In this document: positions 11,661-25,400 of the stretch, piece by piece
Layout: each line of letters opens with the position of its first letter
Position numbering within the stretch: position 1 is the stretch's first letter
NCBI RefSeq assembly: GCF_900496995.4
Contig: NC_044027.1
Coordinates: forward strand, 9,944,743-10,008,742
Reading direction: 5' to 3'
Origin: Aquila chrysaetos chrysaetos
Taxonomy: Eukaryota; Chordata; Aves; Accipitriformes; Accipitridae
Length of the DNA stretch: 64,000 bases
Position numbers and translations under genes: made by a program
Notes under the pieces: model-generated
What the model was told of the DNA's origin: nothing
Database searches by the model: none
What the model saw: only the letters and a program-made list of their open reading frames with translations

Positions 11661-14600
11661 GGTAAAGGTGCCTCAGCCAATATATTCTTTAATCAGGCAC
11701 ATGGTATGAGGGTAAGCAGATGATATTTATTAAGCTATTACAGCCACTTAGATTTTTTTTTTTTTTTTTCCCTCACTCCCTGAATGAAGCCTGGGACATT
11801 GTCTCAGGATACAGGGTCATGAAGCATCCATGGGATGGAGCCCAAAGCTGCTGCCTGGCTCCCTCGCAGAGCCCCTGATCACTTACTGGTCTCTTCTCAT
11901 TGACCCCAAGAGTGGGGCTGTGGTCGGGCTGGTGGCCCTCACATCTGGGAAGCTTGGTGCAACCATCAGGGGAGGTGCAGTTCCAGGAGAGGCCGGGAGC
12001 TGCTGCAGAGCCCCAAGACATTGAGATCCCAGAGCCTCATACACTAACAGTGGGATGCTTAGCTCCAACGCCACCATGTGCCCTTGGAGAAGCTGCCTGC
12101 GAGCTGCCTCGCTGCCTCGCCAGCCCACAGCCAAGGAGATGGGGGACCTTGGCCATGGCCTCCTGCCAAGGAGAGGAGGGGGTGTGCAGGAAGGTGTGGC
12201 TGAACAATACTATGTACATGTGAACTGGTGAAAGGTGTCAGCCTGACACAAATGAGTAATTGTTGTTGCTGTTATTATCAGATGACGTGGTTGACTGATC
12301 AGCTGAGAAGTGGTGAGGTACTGAGTGAAGCAGGGAAGTGATTTGGAAAGGTAATAAACATAAGTGTAATATAAATATATTGGTATTGTGGATTTCATAT
12401 ATGTACATAGTTATATAAAATAGTTATCGCTGGTGTATATAGTATAACTCTAACAGCAGCGAGCCCTCTGTAGGCTCACTGTTCACATGTGTGAATTTTA
12501 GTCCAAGGGAAGCTTAAGAAACCTAATGACCAACTTCCTTGGCCAGGATTTGCTGCTTTATCTCTTTCTCCATCATAGCTGCTCCGGTGCCTGACCTTAG
12601 CGGGTGTGGTGGGCTGACCCTGCCAGCAGTGAAGCCCCTTGTCTCACCCACCCAGTCGCTCGCTTGCTCCCCACAGCAGGACAGGGGAGAGGTTGGAAAA
12701 GCAAAAGCGAGAAAACTTCAAGGTTGAGAGAAAGACTCCTCATCCCCTTGTAACAGAGCGGCTAGAGAGCAGGAGAGGCCAGGAGCATCCCTAGAGTGCC
12801 AGGCAGCATGCTGCGAGGCTGGCCTGTCTCCCAAGCAGCCACGTACCCCGAAGTGACGGAGCGGGTGGAAATGACCTAGCAAACTACAGATTGCCCCAGG
12901 GTATCGTGCTGCTGCCTCACCCAGAAGCATTCACATCATCAAAGCCTGCATCAGTCATGGCTCAGGTATTCTCGAGCATTTCCGTGGTGCCTCTCCCTGA
13001 GGAGTCCTGGGTCCCTTGCTCAGCTCAGCCCCGCCGGGTGAGATGATCATGTCCAGCACGGGGGAAACTGAGGCACAGTCAGGTGGGGCTGTGCCTCGTC
13101 CGTGTCACTGGGCACAGCTGCGGGACAACATCTGGAAGGCTAAGAGAAGAACAGATTTAAGTCACAAGACAATGCCTATGACTTAATCATAAAGTCTTTT
13201 GCTGATATATAAGAATACAGATATAGGTAGTACAAGACCTGAAGTTACAGCTGATCCCTTTGTGGGTGTATTTTGCCCACGCGTGAGAGCACTCACAGCC
13301 GCTCTCCCAGGGCCCATGGTCAAAGCTCATCTGTGCTGCGGGCAGAGCACAGCTCAGGTGCCAGTGTGGGTGTTTTATTGATAAATGGTTTTTTTAATAA
13401 GTATTATGTTCTTTGTCAAGAAATTTCATGTTCCTTGAAGTTAGGGGAATGTGATGACACCTGAAAGGAAAATTTTATTCTAAAGGTGGGTTTGATGTTT
13501 GTTTTTCTTTTCTTTCTTTTTAAATTTCCCGTTTAATAAGGGAAAAAGGAGGAAGGGAGAGCAGGCAGAACCCAGAGGAAGTGAGATTTCCCACCACCAC
13601 AACAAACCCTTCAAACAATTTTTTTAAAGCAAAATAGTCCAAAATAGCAGGAAAGTGAGGAAAGCGAATCTTTTGTAGTTTACCAAACATCCTTAGCTTT
13701 TTTTTTACCTGCCCTGAATTTCAGTGCTGATGACTCTGCATGCAATTAGATAAGAGGGGTGACTCCAGGGCACGTGCAGATGAGCAGGGAGGCAGGAACG
13801 CAAATACACATTTGACTCCGGTGAGAAAAACCCTCCTGAACCCAGCACTGCTGGGCCCTGTACGGGGAATGGGGGAATGTTGGGTGCCCTGGCACCACAG
13901 GCATCGAATATATTGATATATACCCATCCAGTTACGTCTTACAAACTGCTATGCAATCTGTAGCCATGGTCTGGGGGATGGATTAATGCTGTGGCATCGC
14001 TGCCGGCCATGTCACAAGAAGGGCTCCCGTATTTGTGTCTAAGCACACGGCGCCTGTCTTGCAGTACTGTAGCTGTGCCACAGCGTGCACAGCCGCGGCC
14101 TGAGCCCGGGTGCCTTTGTTCAGCTCCTGGTGCAGGAATCCTTTTTATTCGTGTTGTGACCTTGGGCGAGGAACTTCGCTTAAAATTAACTTTTCTGCAA
14201 ACAAGGCGCGTGAATCTCTTTACGTCAGGAGAGCTGCAACGCGGCATGAGGGGTTTGGTTTTGGCAAAGGGTTTTTTTCACCCTGAGCTGTCACACGTGC
14301 GGTGTCCCTCTGGAGTGAGGGTGCCGGTGCTGCCCCAGCGATGGGGTGGCCCCAACAGTGCACAAAGCCCTGAGTCTTCGGCCGCTTTCCATGGGGAGAG
14401 GTGGTTCAGTAAAATCTGCTGTAGCACAGAGTGCTTTCGCCCCCCCTTCAATTTGTTTGGTTTTGCTGGCAGAGCTAAACAGGGGCTGCAGAGACTGATG
14501 AAAGAGGCTGCAGGCTTGTCTCACAAAAAAAGAGACTGGAGAAAATCGGCGTGCGTAGCCTGGCAAAACAAAAGCTAAGGGCAGCACAAGGAGAGTGGTG

Positions 14601-15412
14601 TATGGATGCATCCCAGGGTATGCCCTGCGGGAGGAGATGAGCTGCTGAAAGCCTTGGCACACGACCGTAGGGGTGTACGCTGCCTGTGACTACATGCAGG
14701 CTGGAAACAAGAGGTAGCTTTTAAACACCGGAGGAGGGAGGGACTGGAAGGGTTTCCCAGCAGGAGCCCTGTGCGCTGGGAGTACACAAACTCCTTCGGT
14801 GCTTTACGAGGGGTTTTACATGGTGACACCCACCACACGGCAGCACGGAGGGTCCCGCAGCCCCGCGTGCCCGGGCTGGCGTCAGCGCAGGTCCACGGGC
14901 GGACGTCTGTCTGTCTGGCCAGGTCCGGGCCGGGTGTGCTCTGCAGATAAACAGCCGGTTTTATACTTACTCATTCCGCCTGTGTACGCAGCCTGCTTGC
15001 CAGTGGCCGGGAGGCCTCGCCGGGAGGTGTCTCTCCCCAGCACTGCCTTCGGTGTGGGTTTTACAGATGGTTTTTATTCAATCGTGCAGCGCTGAGGGGG
15101 GGCACGGCAAGTGTGATGGGGGGAAGCCCGCTGCTCACCCCCAGCTTCCTGGGATGCCGTGGCTGGGTCGGACACCTTCACCCCGCGGATCCAAGGGGAG
15201 CACGGGGCCGTCGTTTACCCCTCAGCCCTGGCCCAGGTTGCCGTCGGGACCCCGGTATTTGCCTCTTGCTTGGACGCTTAAAGCGACTGGGGTTATAAAA
15301 ATAGGAGGGGGGAGAGGTGACAGCTGGGCCGGAAGACTTACAGGGAGGAGATCAGATTAGAGGGAGCAGGGAGCAGCGGGAGGCAAGATGGTCCCATGCT
15401 GGGGCAGCCAGC

Positions 15413-15461
15413 TCCTTCCCTCACAGCCTGTCCCCACAACCGGCTCCTTCCCTCGCAGCCC
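15413..15461. repeat. Degenerate half-units flanking the 69-bp minisatellite
   Basis: Diverged copies of the approximately 34-bp sub-unit (CCCCACAACCGGCTCCTTCC followed by CTCGCAGCCC) precede the regular array. Similar worn half-units follow it to about 15830. They suggest that the 69-bp unit arose by pairing two diverged half-units. Confidence 0.7.
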
Positions 15462-15757
15462 GGCCCCACAACCAGCTCCTTTCCTCATAGCACAGCCCGG
15501 ACCCACAAGCTGTCACTTCCCTCGCAGCTCGGCCCCACAACCGGCTCCTTTCCTCATAGCACAGCCCGGACCCACAAGCTGTCACTTCCCTCGCAGCTCG
15601 GCCCCACAACCGGCTCCTTTCCTCATAGCACAGCCCGGACCCACAAGCTGTCACTTCCCTCGCAGCTCGGCCCCACAACCGGCTCCTTTCCTCATAGCAC
15701 AGCCCGGACCCACAAGCTGTCACTTCCCTCGCAGCTCGGCCCCACAACCGGCTCCTT
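15462..15757. repeat. 69-bp minisatellite, four near-identical copies plus a partial fifth
   Basis: Copies start at 15462, 15531, 15600 and 15669, and a partial fifth at 15738 diverges after about 20 bases. Copies 2-4 read identically; copy 1 differs from them by one base (A for G in ACCAGCTCC). Each 69-bp unit is itself two related halves, one beginning GGCCCCACAACCGG and one beginning CCCGGACCCACAAGC. The unit length is a multiple of three, so long open frames cross the array on both strands. These are by-products of the repeat and not evidence of protein. The array lies about 0.3-0.6 kb before the ARRDC1 start codon. Confidence 0.95.
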
Positions 15758-15829
15758 CCCTCACACCCTGGCCCTACAGCCGGCTCCCTCCCTCACAGCC
15801 CGGCCCCACAAGCTGCCCCTTCCCTCAGG

Positions 15830-16480
15830 GCCCGCCCCGGCCCCCCAGCGCGGCCTTTCCCCAGCGTTCGGCCGTTGCCTCAGGGCCCGCCCCGGCCCCC
15901 CAGCGCGGCCGGGAGGAGGCGGGGCGGGGCGGGACGGAGGCGGCCCGCCGGGGCAGGGACGTCGCGGGCCGGCGCGGCGCGGCGTGGGGCGGCAGGTAGC
16001 GCTGCCGGCGGAGCGGAGCGGAGCGGGCCGGGCCGGTCGGGACGGCGCGGCGCGGCCATGGGGAAGGTGCAGCTCTTCGAGATCCGCCTAGGCGAGAGCC
16101 GCGTCGTCTACAGCCCCGGCGAGCCGCTGGCCGGCACCGTCACCGTGCGCCTCTCGGGCTCGCTGCAGTACCGAGGTGAGCCCGCGGCCTGCCCGCCGCC
16201 TCCCGGGCTGGGGAAGCCCCCTGCCCGCCTCCCCCGGGCGGCGGGGCCGGGACGGGTCGGGTCCCCGCCGCGGCGGTGCCCGCAGCCCGCGGGGACCAGG
16301 GACGGTGCGGGTGCCCCGGGGACCGTGGGGGGCGCGGACGTCCCTCGCCCGTGGGGCTGGAGCCGGGGCGGGGGGCCGCGGCGAGGAGCCGGGTCCCGTC
16401 CGTCCGTCCGTCGTCCCCCCCCGCCCCGGCGCTGGGGACCGGGTGCTTCGGGGCTTGCACCTCGCTTCTCCCCCTCCCGC
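15830..16480 (+). promoter_or_regulatory. ARRDC1: CpG-island promoter of ARRDC1
   Basis: Very high GC with frequent CpG runs across the 5' end of ARRDC1, including several GGGGCGGGGC-type SP1/KLF boxes near 15920-15940. No TATA box lies close to the start codon, which is usual for this promoter class. The transcription start is not visible in sequence and is inferred to be within about 100-150 bases before the ATG at 16058. Confidence 0.7.
16058..16175 (+). CDS. ARRDC1: ARRDC1 coding exon 1 (residues 1-39)
   Basis: Starts at an ATG in strong Kozak context (GCGGCCATGG) and reads MGKVQLFEIRLGESR, then VVYSPGEPLAGTV, matching the human N-terminus closely. This is the first strand region of the N-terminal arrestin fold. 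The exon ends in phase 1 (G) before GTGAGC. It lies wholly in the CpG island. Confidence 0.96.
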
Positions 16481-19400
16481 CATGAGGCGGTGCGCGGACG
16501 GGAGCGGCGGGGCTGATGGGAGCAACCTGCTGAATTATTTCCTTCTCTGCTTCCCCTTACTTTTTCCTCCCATCCCATAAAAAACCAAACCAACCCGCCT
16601 CCCCGGCCCCCCCCCCCCCCCCCAAAACAACCAAACCAAAAAAACCCCAACAACCCAAAAACCAGCACAGGCTTGTTTCACAGGAGCCTCTGCAGCTGGC
16701 GGGTGCCCAGGGCGGTGGCACCGGGAGGTGGCCGGAGGAGCTTGGCCCCCGTGTCCAGCCTTTCCCGGAGCCCTGCGGCCTCCCAGGGCTGCCGGCATCG
16801 CCGTGGCAGCAGCCCCTCAGCACCGGGCCCTTGCACTCCTGGGTCTGAGAAAGCGCCAAAATGCGTATTTTTTATGGCATGGTGATGGGAAGAGGCCAGG
16901 AGGAGATAGGCGATGTGATGTCCCGGCTGGTGGCTGTCCCTGCTGCAGCAGGAGGGGTGCCCGCCCATTTGCAAGCACGATCCATGGCGAGCAACCGTTT
17001 TGTAACATCTCGAATGAACTTGAACGTTTTGAGTTGTGGAAGTACCAGTCTGGGAGATGTCCGGGCTGAGTACCTGGTCCTGTGTGTGCCGGGGGAGAGG
17101 GTGCCTGCCTGTGGGGCAGGCAGCTGCAGGCAGCAGTGGTCTCTGCTGTGTTTGTGGTGCAGGAGGTATCAGGGGTATGTGGGCGGCTGCTCCTCCAAGT
17201 GAGACCCAGGCCCCTTGGTTGGTGCAGTCCATCGGGGTGGAGGGATGGGGGAGGCGAGCTGCTGGATTCAGGTCTTCCAAACTGGGAACTTGCTCCCCCA
17301 CCCTAGATAAGTCATTCGCATTTACAAGTTAGTTTTGTGCTCAGTGCCATGGAAATGCAAACTGATTTGCTGTTTTCCCTGAGGTTGTCTTGCTTGCTTC
17401 TCCTATGTGCACACTTCTTCCTTTATAACAAATTATTGGGGGGAAAAAAAGACTGAAGAATGTAAAATGCAAAGTCTCTTGAACAGAGATGTCAGCCTGG
17501 ATGATGGTGCCTATGCTTGACTGTCTTGCTTTTGCAAGCACCTCTCCCAGTTGTTTGCAATAGCTTTTTGGAAGCTTCCTGAGGAAAAAAGTGTCTAGGA
17601 CAAGTGCAGACTTGTAGCCTGTTTAACTCCTGTTGGAGCAAAACAGTTGCACATCCAGCATTTATCTCCTTGGAGGGTATTCCCCGATGTACTTCTGCCA
17701 GCAAAGACGTTCTTAACGAAGTGTGGCTGACTTCCATCCTCGGCCCATCCCATTGACTTCCTGTTCCTGAAGGTGCCTCTTGGGCGAGATGAGAGTGTTT
17801 GGCCTCAAAGGGCTCGGTTGTGCTGGCCCCTTGCACTGCCAGCTGGCCACGGTTACACCTTACTGTTGCCTCTACAACTCCCATCTTGGAGAGGAACTGC
17901 CAGGTTCTTCTCTACACCAGATCTCCTTTGCTTCCCGGTGTGCTGCAGCTGGTTGTTGTGGGGAAAGAGAAAGGTGTCTCTTTGTTCTAGACCTTCTTTC
18001 TGCTTCCTTATTGCTTTGACTCTCTGAAACTTCGAGGTCCAGTGTAAGTATTGGTCCTGAAGCCAGGAGGGGTTTTGCTGTTGGATCTGGTGTTTGATGC
18101 CAGCGCAGGGATTTTGGTAAGAAGCTGGGGGAGCTGAGCAGGGCTCTAGGAAAGCTGGCAGAAGCATCAAGCCAAAATCTGAGGTGGACTGTGTGTGGCT
18201 GTTCCTAGTGCTTCTGTGCAGAGGTGACCTGAGCAGCTCTTTTGGGCTGATGTCCCTGCACATTGGCTTCACCAGCTGGGGTGGAAACTTTCCATAACTG
18301 GTGTCTGAACCTGCCCACATAAGTCACATTGGGATGTGACACCAACATCTGCAGAGTGCAAGGTGACTCTTTGCTGTGTGTCCTCCCTGCTGCTCTATAT
18401 CTTACGGTCTCTGGTGTTTAAACCCTCCACATTGGGGCTGGGGATCTCTCGGATGGGCACCCTCTCTTTCCTTCTGGCTGAAGAAAATGTCTTGCCCTCA
18501 GAGGAGGAGGCGGCTTATATAGCTACTGAAACATCCTTCTTGGCATGACAGCAGGGAACTACCTACAGGAAAGAGGTGTTAAAGGGACAGGCTCAGCAGC
18601 AGAGGGATCAGACAACCTCTGACATGCTATGGCTTTCTGCTGGGGCGTGGGGAGAGGTGGGTAGCATCACCTTGTCTTACATAGTACATACAACTAGTTG
18701 TAGGACAACTTCTGTGACCAGCTATGACTTTTCAGACTAACAAACAGCTCCCAGGAGAAGACACAAAGTCTGTGCCCATTGCAGGTCTGGCCCACAGCAC
18801 CGAGGCTTTGTGCTTTCCATTTCCTGAGCCGGACTAGTCTGGTGTGGTGGCTTCTCTCAGTGTTGTGGTTTTTGAGATCACAAATGCAAACAATACTGTA
18901 GATGACTACTCCACATGGTAACTTGTTATGGCTCTTGAAAATTGCACCTTCTGAAAGGTGGACAATACAAACAAACAAAGCTCGTTCTGCCTTGCAAAAC
19001 ACACTAGAAGTCTTGGGTCATAGGAGAGCGTAACTGGAGACACACCTTTTGGGATCATAAATGCTCCCACCTACACTGGCTTCTGTGCCAGCCCTGCTGA
19101 CTAGCAATAAAGGCTGTTCAGTAGCACATCATCTTCAGCTGACCCTGCGGCATAGTCACAAATGACGACTGGCCTTCGGTGACCCACGCAGACCTTCTGG
19201 AGAGGCACACTTCTCCCCGTGGCTGTGCCAGGGTGAAGGTCCTTCCCTGAAAACTTCTGAGCCTCAGGGGAGAGCACTAATGGGAATGCAGAATTCCTAA
19301 TCATTGTGCCTGGCTTGCTGGGTAAATCATCAAACATGGGTGTACAAAGAATAATTAATCTTAACAGGAAGCTGGTGCTGGGACAGCTGGAGATGGAGTT

Positions 19401-22400
19401 AATTTGGGGGAAGGAAGGAGGGAAATAAGTTCGTTCAGAGCAGGGCAGGCAGCCCCGGTTGCTGGCAGGAGCACGCTGGAACAAAGGCTTGTGCTGCTCG
19501 GGGATGCTGGAGCACTTTCCTCTCGACTCGGCGGCTTCCAGGGGCTATGCAGATTATTTTGGTCCTGCTGCCTGCCATTCAGCGAGGCTTCTTGCAGGCA
19601 GAAGTGTAATGTTAAAATAACAGCCCTCTCTCCTGGGTCACTAAGAGTAAAGAAACTGCAAGTGCTTTCCGGAGCATATTTCAGCACTTTGCTATTCTCT
19701 ACTCTATTATTTAGCTGTCCAGGTTTATGCAGTGATGACTTGACTTAAAAATCACTCCCTTGAACTACAAAGCTCCAGACACAAGTACCTATGTCTGTTC
19801 ATTCTCTAGAAGTACCAAGGTACATAATTCCCATTTCTGCAGAGCAGAGAGCCAGTGAATCATAATTTCCTTTTCTAATCTTAAATGTAGTAATTATTCT
19901 CACTTCTCATGTGGAGAACCGAGAAAGCTGGTGGTGAAGAAAGGAGTTGAAAAGCAGGTCACTCGAATCCTAAGTCATGTGTCCAAACTAAAAGATGACT
20001 TCTGTTTCCCTAGAAAGGCAGTAGGAAGAAGTTTGGGTCTGGCTAACATGTAAGGTGGTCCTGACGTGCGTGTAATCTGTGCCCTTCCTGAGGGGAAGAG
20101 GTGACACCGAAGGACTCTGTTGGCCATGATCCTCTCTACCACTTGACCTCTGATACAGAGGAGAACATTGTTCCTGCAGAAGGGCTGTGGCTTGAGCTGC
20201 TTAGGAAAGTGATGGTGAAAGGATGGATTCAGTCCCTGGTTAGTAGTCTGAAGCTTGCTCTATCCTGAATCAGAAGTTTGTCTTTTATAAAGGTGGATTT
20301 GAAATTTCTGTGCTTGGCAGCATAGGTCACCTATACATCATTGGGGTGGGAGGGACCCCACGGCTGGTCTCTGCTTTGGGATGCAGCGTGGCAAGGAGTG
20401 CAGTGCCGACAGTGCAGAGCTGAGCAAGGGCCCGGTGGGTTTGGAAGGCAGGAGCGGATCCAAAGCTGTCACTAGCCCTGGCAATACTGGCAGTGCCCGG
20501 TGAGGTCCTCAAGCCATCTGGCATCCGCTAGCAGCAGTGGGCGCCAGGACGAGGCGAGGCTGGCACTGATGCGCAGGCAGGAATGCTCATATATCGTTCT
20601 GCAGCATCGCTCCAGCAGGCTGGATGGCTCCTGCTATAGGAGAAGTGGATTAACTTTCTTTTCTCATTGTCTGGAGTGAGACAGCAGGGAGCTGTGTGGT
20701 CAAGTCTGTCTGAGGCTGTGGAACAAAAGAGGGATTTTTGCTCTCCTGGCTGGCTTGCTGTTAGAGCTCCAACTCCTCTGGAGTCAATAACTAATCATGA
20801 GATGGTTTTGTGTCTCTTGTCACTGCAGTGTGTGTCTCTCTCCGCTGCCTGCCCCGCCCGCACACCACTTGTGCTCATCTGAAAAACTCTGTTTGCTGCT
20901 TTCCTTGGCGAGGAGACATTCTGCGGCCTCCCATCTCTTGTTTAACAAAATGGGAGAACAAGTGGAGCGGAGTTCTGTCTGTCTGATTTGCTTCCAAGTG
21001 TGACAACCGGGGTGTGAGTGCTTATTCCTTCCCTGGAGCAGTGCAGAGCTGGCAGAGATGTAGCTTGTCTTTCAGGGCTGGAATCAGGTAGGCAGCAGGG
21101 AGGCTCCCTGGCTGGGAGGAAAGAAGTCTGTGGGTTTTGATCCCTCTCCTCCAGAGGCAGCTCTCATCCCTAGCACGGCCCCACAGGCAGGGTCGGGGGA
21201 GGAGGAGCAGCCAGGGAGGGTGATGGGTCGGGCCAGCCCCTCTGGCAAAGGAGGTGCGGGTGCATGGACGGGCATGCTCCACTTGTAGCATGTTGTAGAA
21301 TACCTTTTGCTGAAAGTCATCCTCAGGGAGGAGGAAGAAGTACGTCTGTAGAAGACACATAGCTGTCACTTGTCTTGGTGAAGTCTTGCTAGAGGCTCTT
21401 ACAGCCAGGAAGAGTAGGATGGACATGCAGACCATCCTCTGCTTGTCTGGAGAAGGGGATGCTCGGGCTCTCCCAAGAGAAGGAGGGCAATGGGGTGGCT
21501 GGGTTGTGCTGCAAAGCTGCTGTGGACCTGACCTGTGCAAAAGCGTAGAGAAAGGCGCTCTGCCAGGCATTGGGGCGAGTCTTCCTCCTGCTCAGGGCAG
21601 CTGCTCCTGAAACAGCCCGGCAAGCATGCCAGGGACGGGGTTTTGGTTTGGTGCCTCTTTTCTTGAGGGGTGATTGCCAAGATATCCAACGTACAGCCTT
21701 TAGGCTACTGTTGTGACCTCTGAAGTCTGGCAACAGGGATTGCTGTGGAAGTTAATTACCTCTTTGTGCTGCTATTAAAATCTGTCGCTCTTCAAATCTC
21801 TTGTGTAGAAGTGCAAACTGCTTAGGAGAGGAGAAAATGAGCAAAGGACCAGACTGCTGCCAGTCAGCGGATTTTTGTCTTGTGCACAGTTGTGCCTGCA
21901 TGTGCTCCGAGTCCCTGGGTCACGTCCAGGATCTGAAAAGAGGGGTGAAATGGCTTCAGACCACAAAGATGTGCATGCTTCTGTCTCCTTGTGATGGCTT
22001 TTAAACAGCAACTCCGCATCCCCCAGCTCTCATTGATGGCCAGTTAAAACTAGCTGCTGGGGTGCCAGCGTCAAGTATGAGCTGGGTGTTTTGCTGTGAA
22101 TAAGCTTGTGGGTGGAGGCCTTTCACCAGAAAGTGAGTAGCTGTGGCCGGGTACCGCTTTGTCCAGCATGAGGTACTGTGTTCAGAGGGGTGGTCAGTGC
22201 CATGTGGTTTAATTGAATGGCTTGAGCAAAATCCCACAGGTGTATTGGGGCCTTGAGATGCTGGATGATGGTAGCAGAGAGGATATAGGGATGTCCTGAG
22301 GTAAGGATGGACGCTGCTTTTGACCCACTCGAAAAGATGAGGGTGGCAAGCTAGTGCCAGCCTGGAATTATTTGGAGACCTATTTTAAAAACACTCTGAT

Positions 22401-25400
22401 CTCCGAGTACCTTAATCTTGATTAAAAACCAGAGCTTATCAGATATCTCTAGCAAAAAGGCTGTTTCCAAGAAGCATGAATCATTTCTGGAGCACTAATG
22501 CTTATAACTTCCAATCCTTTGTTCTTGCTGACAGAACCATGTTCCCGGTCGTTCTGACTCCAGCAGCTCAGGCCAGAGGTAACAATGCTGCCATCCCTTC
22601 CGAACGCACCCGCCTGAATCCCAAATACTCCCTGCAATAAGACTTGAATAAAACTGGCTCGGAAGGCAACATCTCCAGGGAGGAAAGCTTAATGTGTGGG
22701 TTTGAGTTGGTGCCTTTTTGATGGGGCGTGCCAGCACAGGACTGAATGTCAGATCCAGGGGTTTAGCTCTCAGTCCCGAGTGCTCTGTTTTCTGTCTGCT
22801 TGGACCTCTGCAGGTGTCCAGCCTGACCATGAGAACTGTCTTACCAACTTGTAGCACTCCTGGCATAGTGGGGATTTGTTATGTATCTGGTGTTATGGTA
22901 ATAACAAGAACATAAGTTGTCTTTCCAAACTGATGATCTTGCTATAAATAGAGAATCCAGCTGCTTGCATTGAATGGCATCAAAGAAAATCACAGGAGGA
23001 GCTCTTATGCAGAATGAAGTGGATTCTGGCTGCTTTCTCCAAAGATGCTGGGGCAGGGGGATTTCGTGACAACCGAGGTATGCAAAAACAATGCTTGAGA
23101 GCTTGGTGTGGCATGTGAAATCTTCAGCAGGGAGCAGGTGAGGTGAGGCAGCTGGGTTCTCCCATCGTGCCGTCCCACATTGTGCCTTCCTGCCTCCCCA
23201 CCGGAGCACCTGCCTGTGCTGGTACCCGGGTGAAATGAGGAGTCAATAAATGGTATGTTGCTTTACTGCTTATAAATAAGGCTCTTCAGGAAAAGGCACT
23301 TGAAACCTCCTCCTGCTAGGAGGAGGTGAGCTGGCTCTGGGTTTATGCTTGGGAGCTGCAGCAGCACTAAATCATTGGGAGGTATCTCAGCAAATTCTAG
23401 CTGCTGACTTGCAAGTTCAGCGCCGGGAGTGGAGTGGCAGGGCGGACAGGCCTTAGTGCAGTTACGCACGGTTGCTTGTCCCCTGTGCTCTTGTCTTCTC
23501 TTGTATGCGGGCTCCAACGCCACATACTGAAACTGTTGTTTCCAGGACGGCTGAGCAGTCCTGAACCTGCTGCTTTAGTCTTCTCAGTGCCTTGGAGGCA
23601 GAGGCTTGCTCAGGACACCTGGTTATGGCAATACTGTCTGTGCTGAGTCCTTTCAGCCCCAGGTGCATGTGATGATGGGTGTCCACCCTGTAACAGGCCT
23701 TCTCCTGGTCGACTGGGTGCTGAGCTGACTTTGCGAGTGCTCCTCTCTGAGGACAGCGAGTGGGTGCTGGGGAGTTCATGCCCAGGAGCATCCCTTGAGC
23801 CCCAGGAGGGGATGGAGGAGCATCACCTACTCTCCTGAGCATCTGCATTGCATCTGCAAGGCTGGCCACTGCTGAGAAGACCGTGAGAGCTGTGTCAGGC
23901 TGTGTTGTGGGTGGCAGTGAGGATCTGCCAAAATGAGCATCAGCCAGCAGGACTTTTTCTAGCCTTAACTCCTAGACAAGTGTATCTGAGAGTCTCAGAA
24001 GAAAATGAGCGTGACTCAGTCCCGCAGCAGAGTCTGGCCCACAGGAGCCCTTGCGCTCTGGCATTACAGTAAGCCTGTTAAGCATGAATTTCCAGAACTC
24101 TTTGAAGCTTTTATTTAGAAAGAGCCTGAAAAGGGAGTAGGCTTTGGTGAACCAACCTCTCTGTGGTAAGTAGAGAAACCTGATCAGTTGGCTGTTTATC
24201 TGCCTGCAGTGACTTTTGCACCCAGTGCGGAGGGGTGATGCTCCTGCTGTGGGGACAGAGGGGCTCTTGGAGGGGGGGAGAGCTCGTTGAACCTGCTCCG
24301 GGGTGTGGGAAGAACAGAGCGGAGCTGGTGGTGGTCACAAACAGAGTTGTGTTCCCAGGACATCAGAGAGCTCAGCCTCTCTAGCTGCTCCTTGTGTCAG
24401 GTGAATCGCTGGCTTGTTCTGCCAGTGAGGTGAGAGAGGGTGCCTGGCTTTGCACTTGCTGGGAAAGAATGATTGAGTTTGTTAATGATTTTAAAGGGGC
24501 AGTTTGTTACAGCATGGCCTTAAAGCACCCAGCAACTGCCTCTTGGGTCCTGCAGCACTGTGTGGTAAACTGCAGTGGGGTTTCCTGCCTGGTTCTTCCT
24601 TTTTTTAGACAGCCAAGTCAAGTGTACCGGAATATCTTAACTGCTTTGGCCGAAAGTGGCTAAGTGCTGGGTGGAAACCTATTTCAATTTGGGCAAGCTA
24701 TAAAAAAAGAGGTTCCTCTCTTCTGTTTCAGTGCTGCCTAGCCCGAGGAAAGGTGGCTGTGGTCCCTGGCTGGCCGAAGTGTTGAGTGCTGGCAGGTCCT
24801 GGCGTCTATCAGCATTCTTGTGAGCCAGGGCAAGCTGCTGGCTCTGCTCCACTTGTCTGGCTGCACGTTGGGCATCTGGGACTTGCATTCCCCTCCCACA
24901 GGGCTGTTCTAGGGGCCAAACACTGAAGATTAAGATGCTCTGACTGTTTCTGTATGTACAGCCTTGTTTTGCTTTGAAGAGCATAGCTTGCTTAAATTCA
25001 GGTTGCCCAGGGCTCACAAAAGCAAGTTTAAGTTGCCCAGGTCCCCTGAGAAGGATGGCACTAAATTAGGATCTGTCTTGTTTAGGGGATCGTGAGTAAA
25101 ACTCTCCTAGACCTCACTGAGATCCTAAATATGAGCTGTTTCTGTACCAAGCTGGCAGTATCTGCCGCTTGGAGGTGCTGGTGCTGGCAGGCAGCAGCCT
25201 GCAGCCCCGCAGAGCTGGGTGTAATGCTCTGGGCAGCAGGGCAAGGGTGAGATGAGGGGCTGGGCTGCACCTGGGCTATACAAAGCTGTACTGAGCTTTG
25301 TGCAGAAAGGAGGGCGAGGAGGAGGGAGCACAGGTAGTGACAGGGGTCATGTTATTTGCTGAGATGTGCTGGGTAGTAAGCTGAGCTGCTCTTAGCCGGT

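Larger units (their letters stand above)
886..15400. other. Intergenic region with no recognised gene
   Basis: About 14.5 kb between the glutamine synthetase-like gene and ARRDC1. Open frames on both strands were read. None shows a recognisable domain, a supported exon chain or a credible start context, and their composition (Pro, Gly, Ser, Arg, Cys rich) is what GC-biased non-coding DNA gives. Identifiable contents are alternative poly(A) signals near 1.9-2.1 kb, AT-rich blocks at 3.74-4.2 kb and 10.85-10.95 kb, a CR1 LINE relic at 11.35-11.66 kb, and an AT-rich stretch at 12.36-12.45 kb. A moderately GC-rich patch at 2.93-3.2 kb is not a strong CpG island by eye. Confidence 0.6.

Noticed and set aside
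15388-15999. Long + strand open frame (about 200 codons) and a minus strand one across the minisatellite
   Set aside because: The 69-bp unit is a multiple of three and free of stops in several frames, so repeats keep frames open on both strands. The products are simply repeated unit translations.
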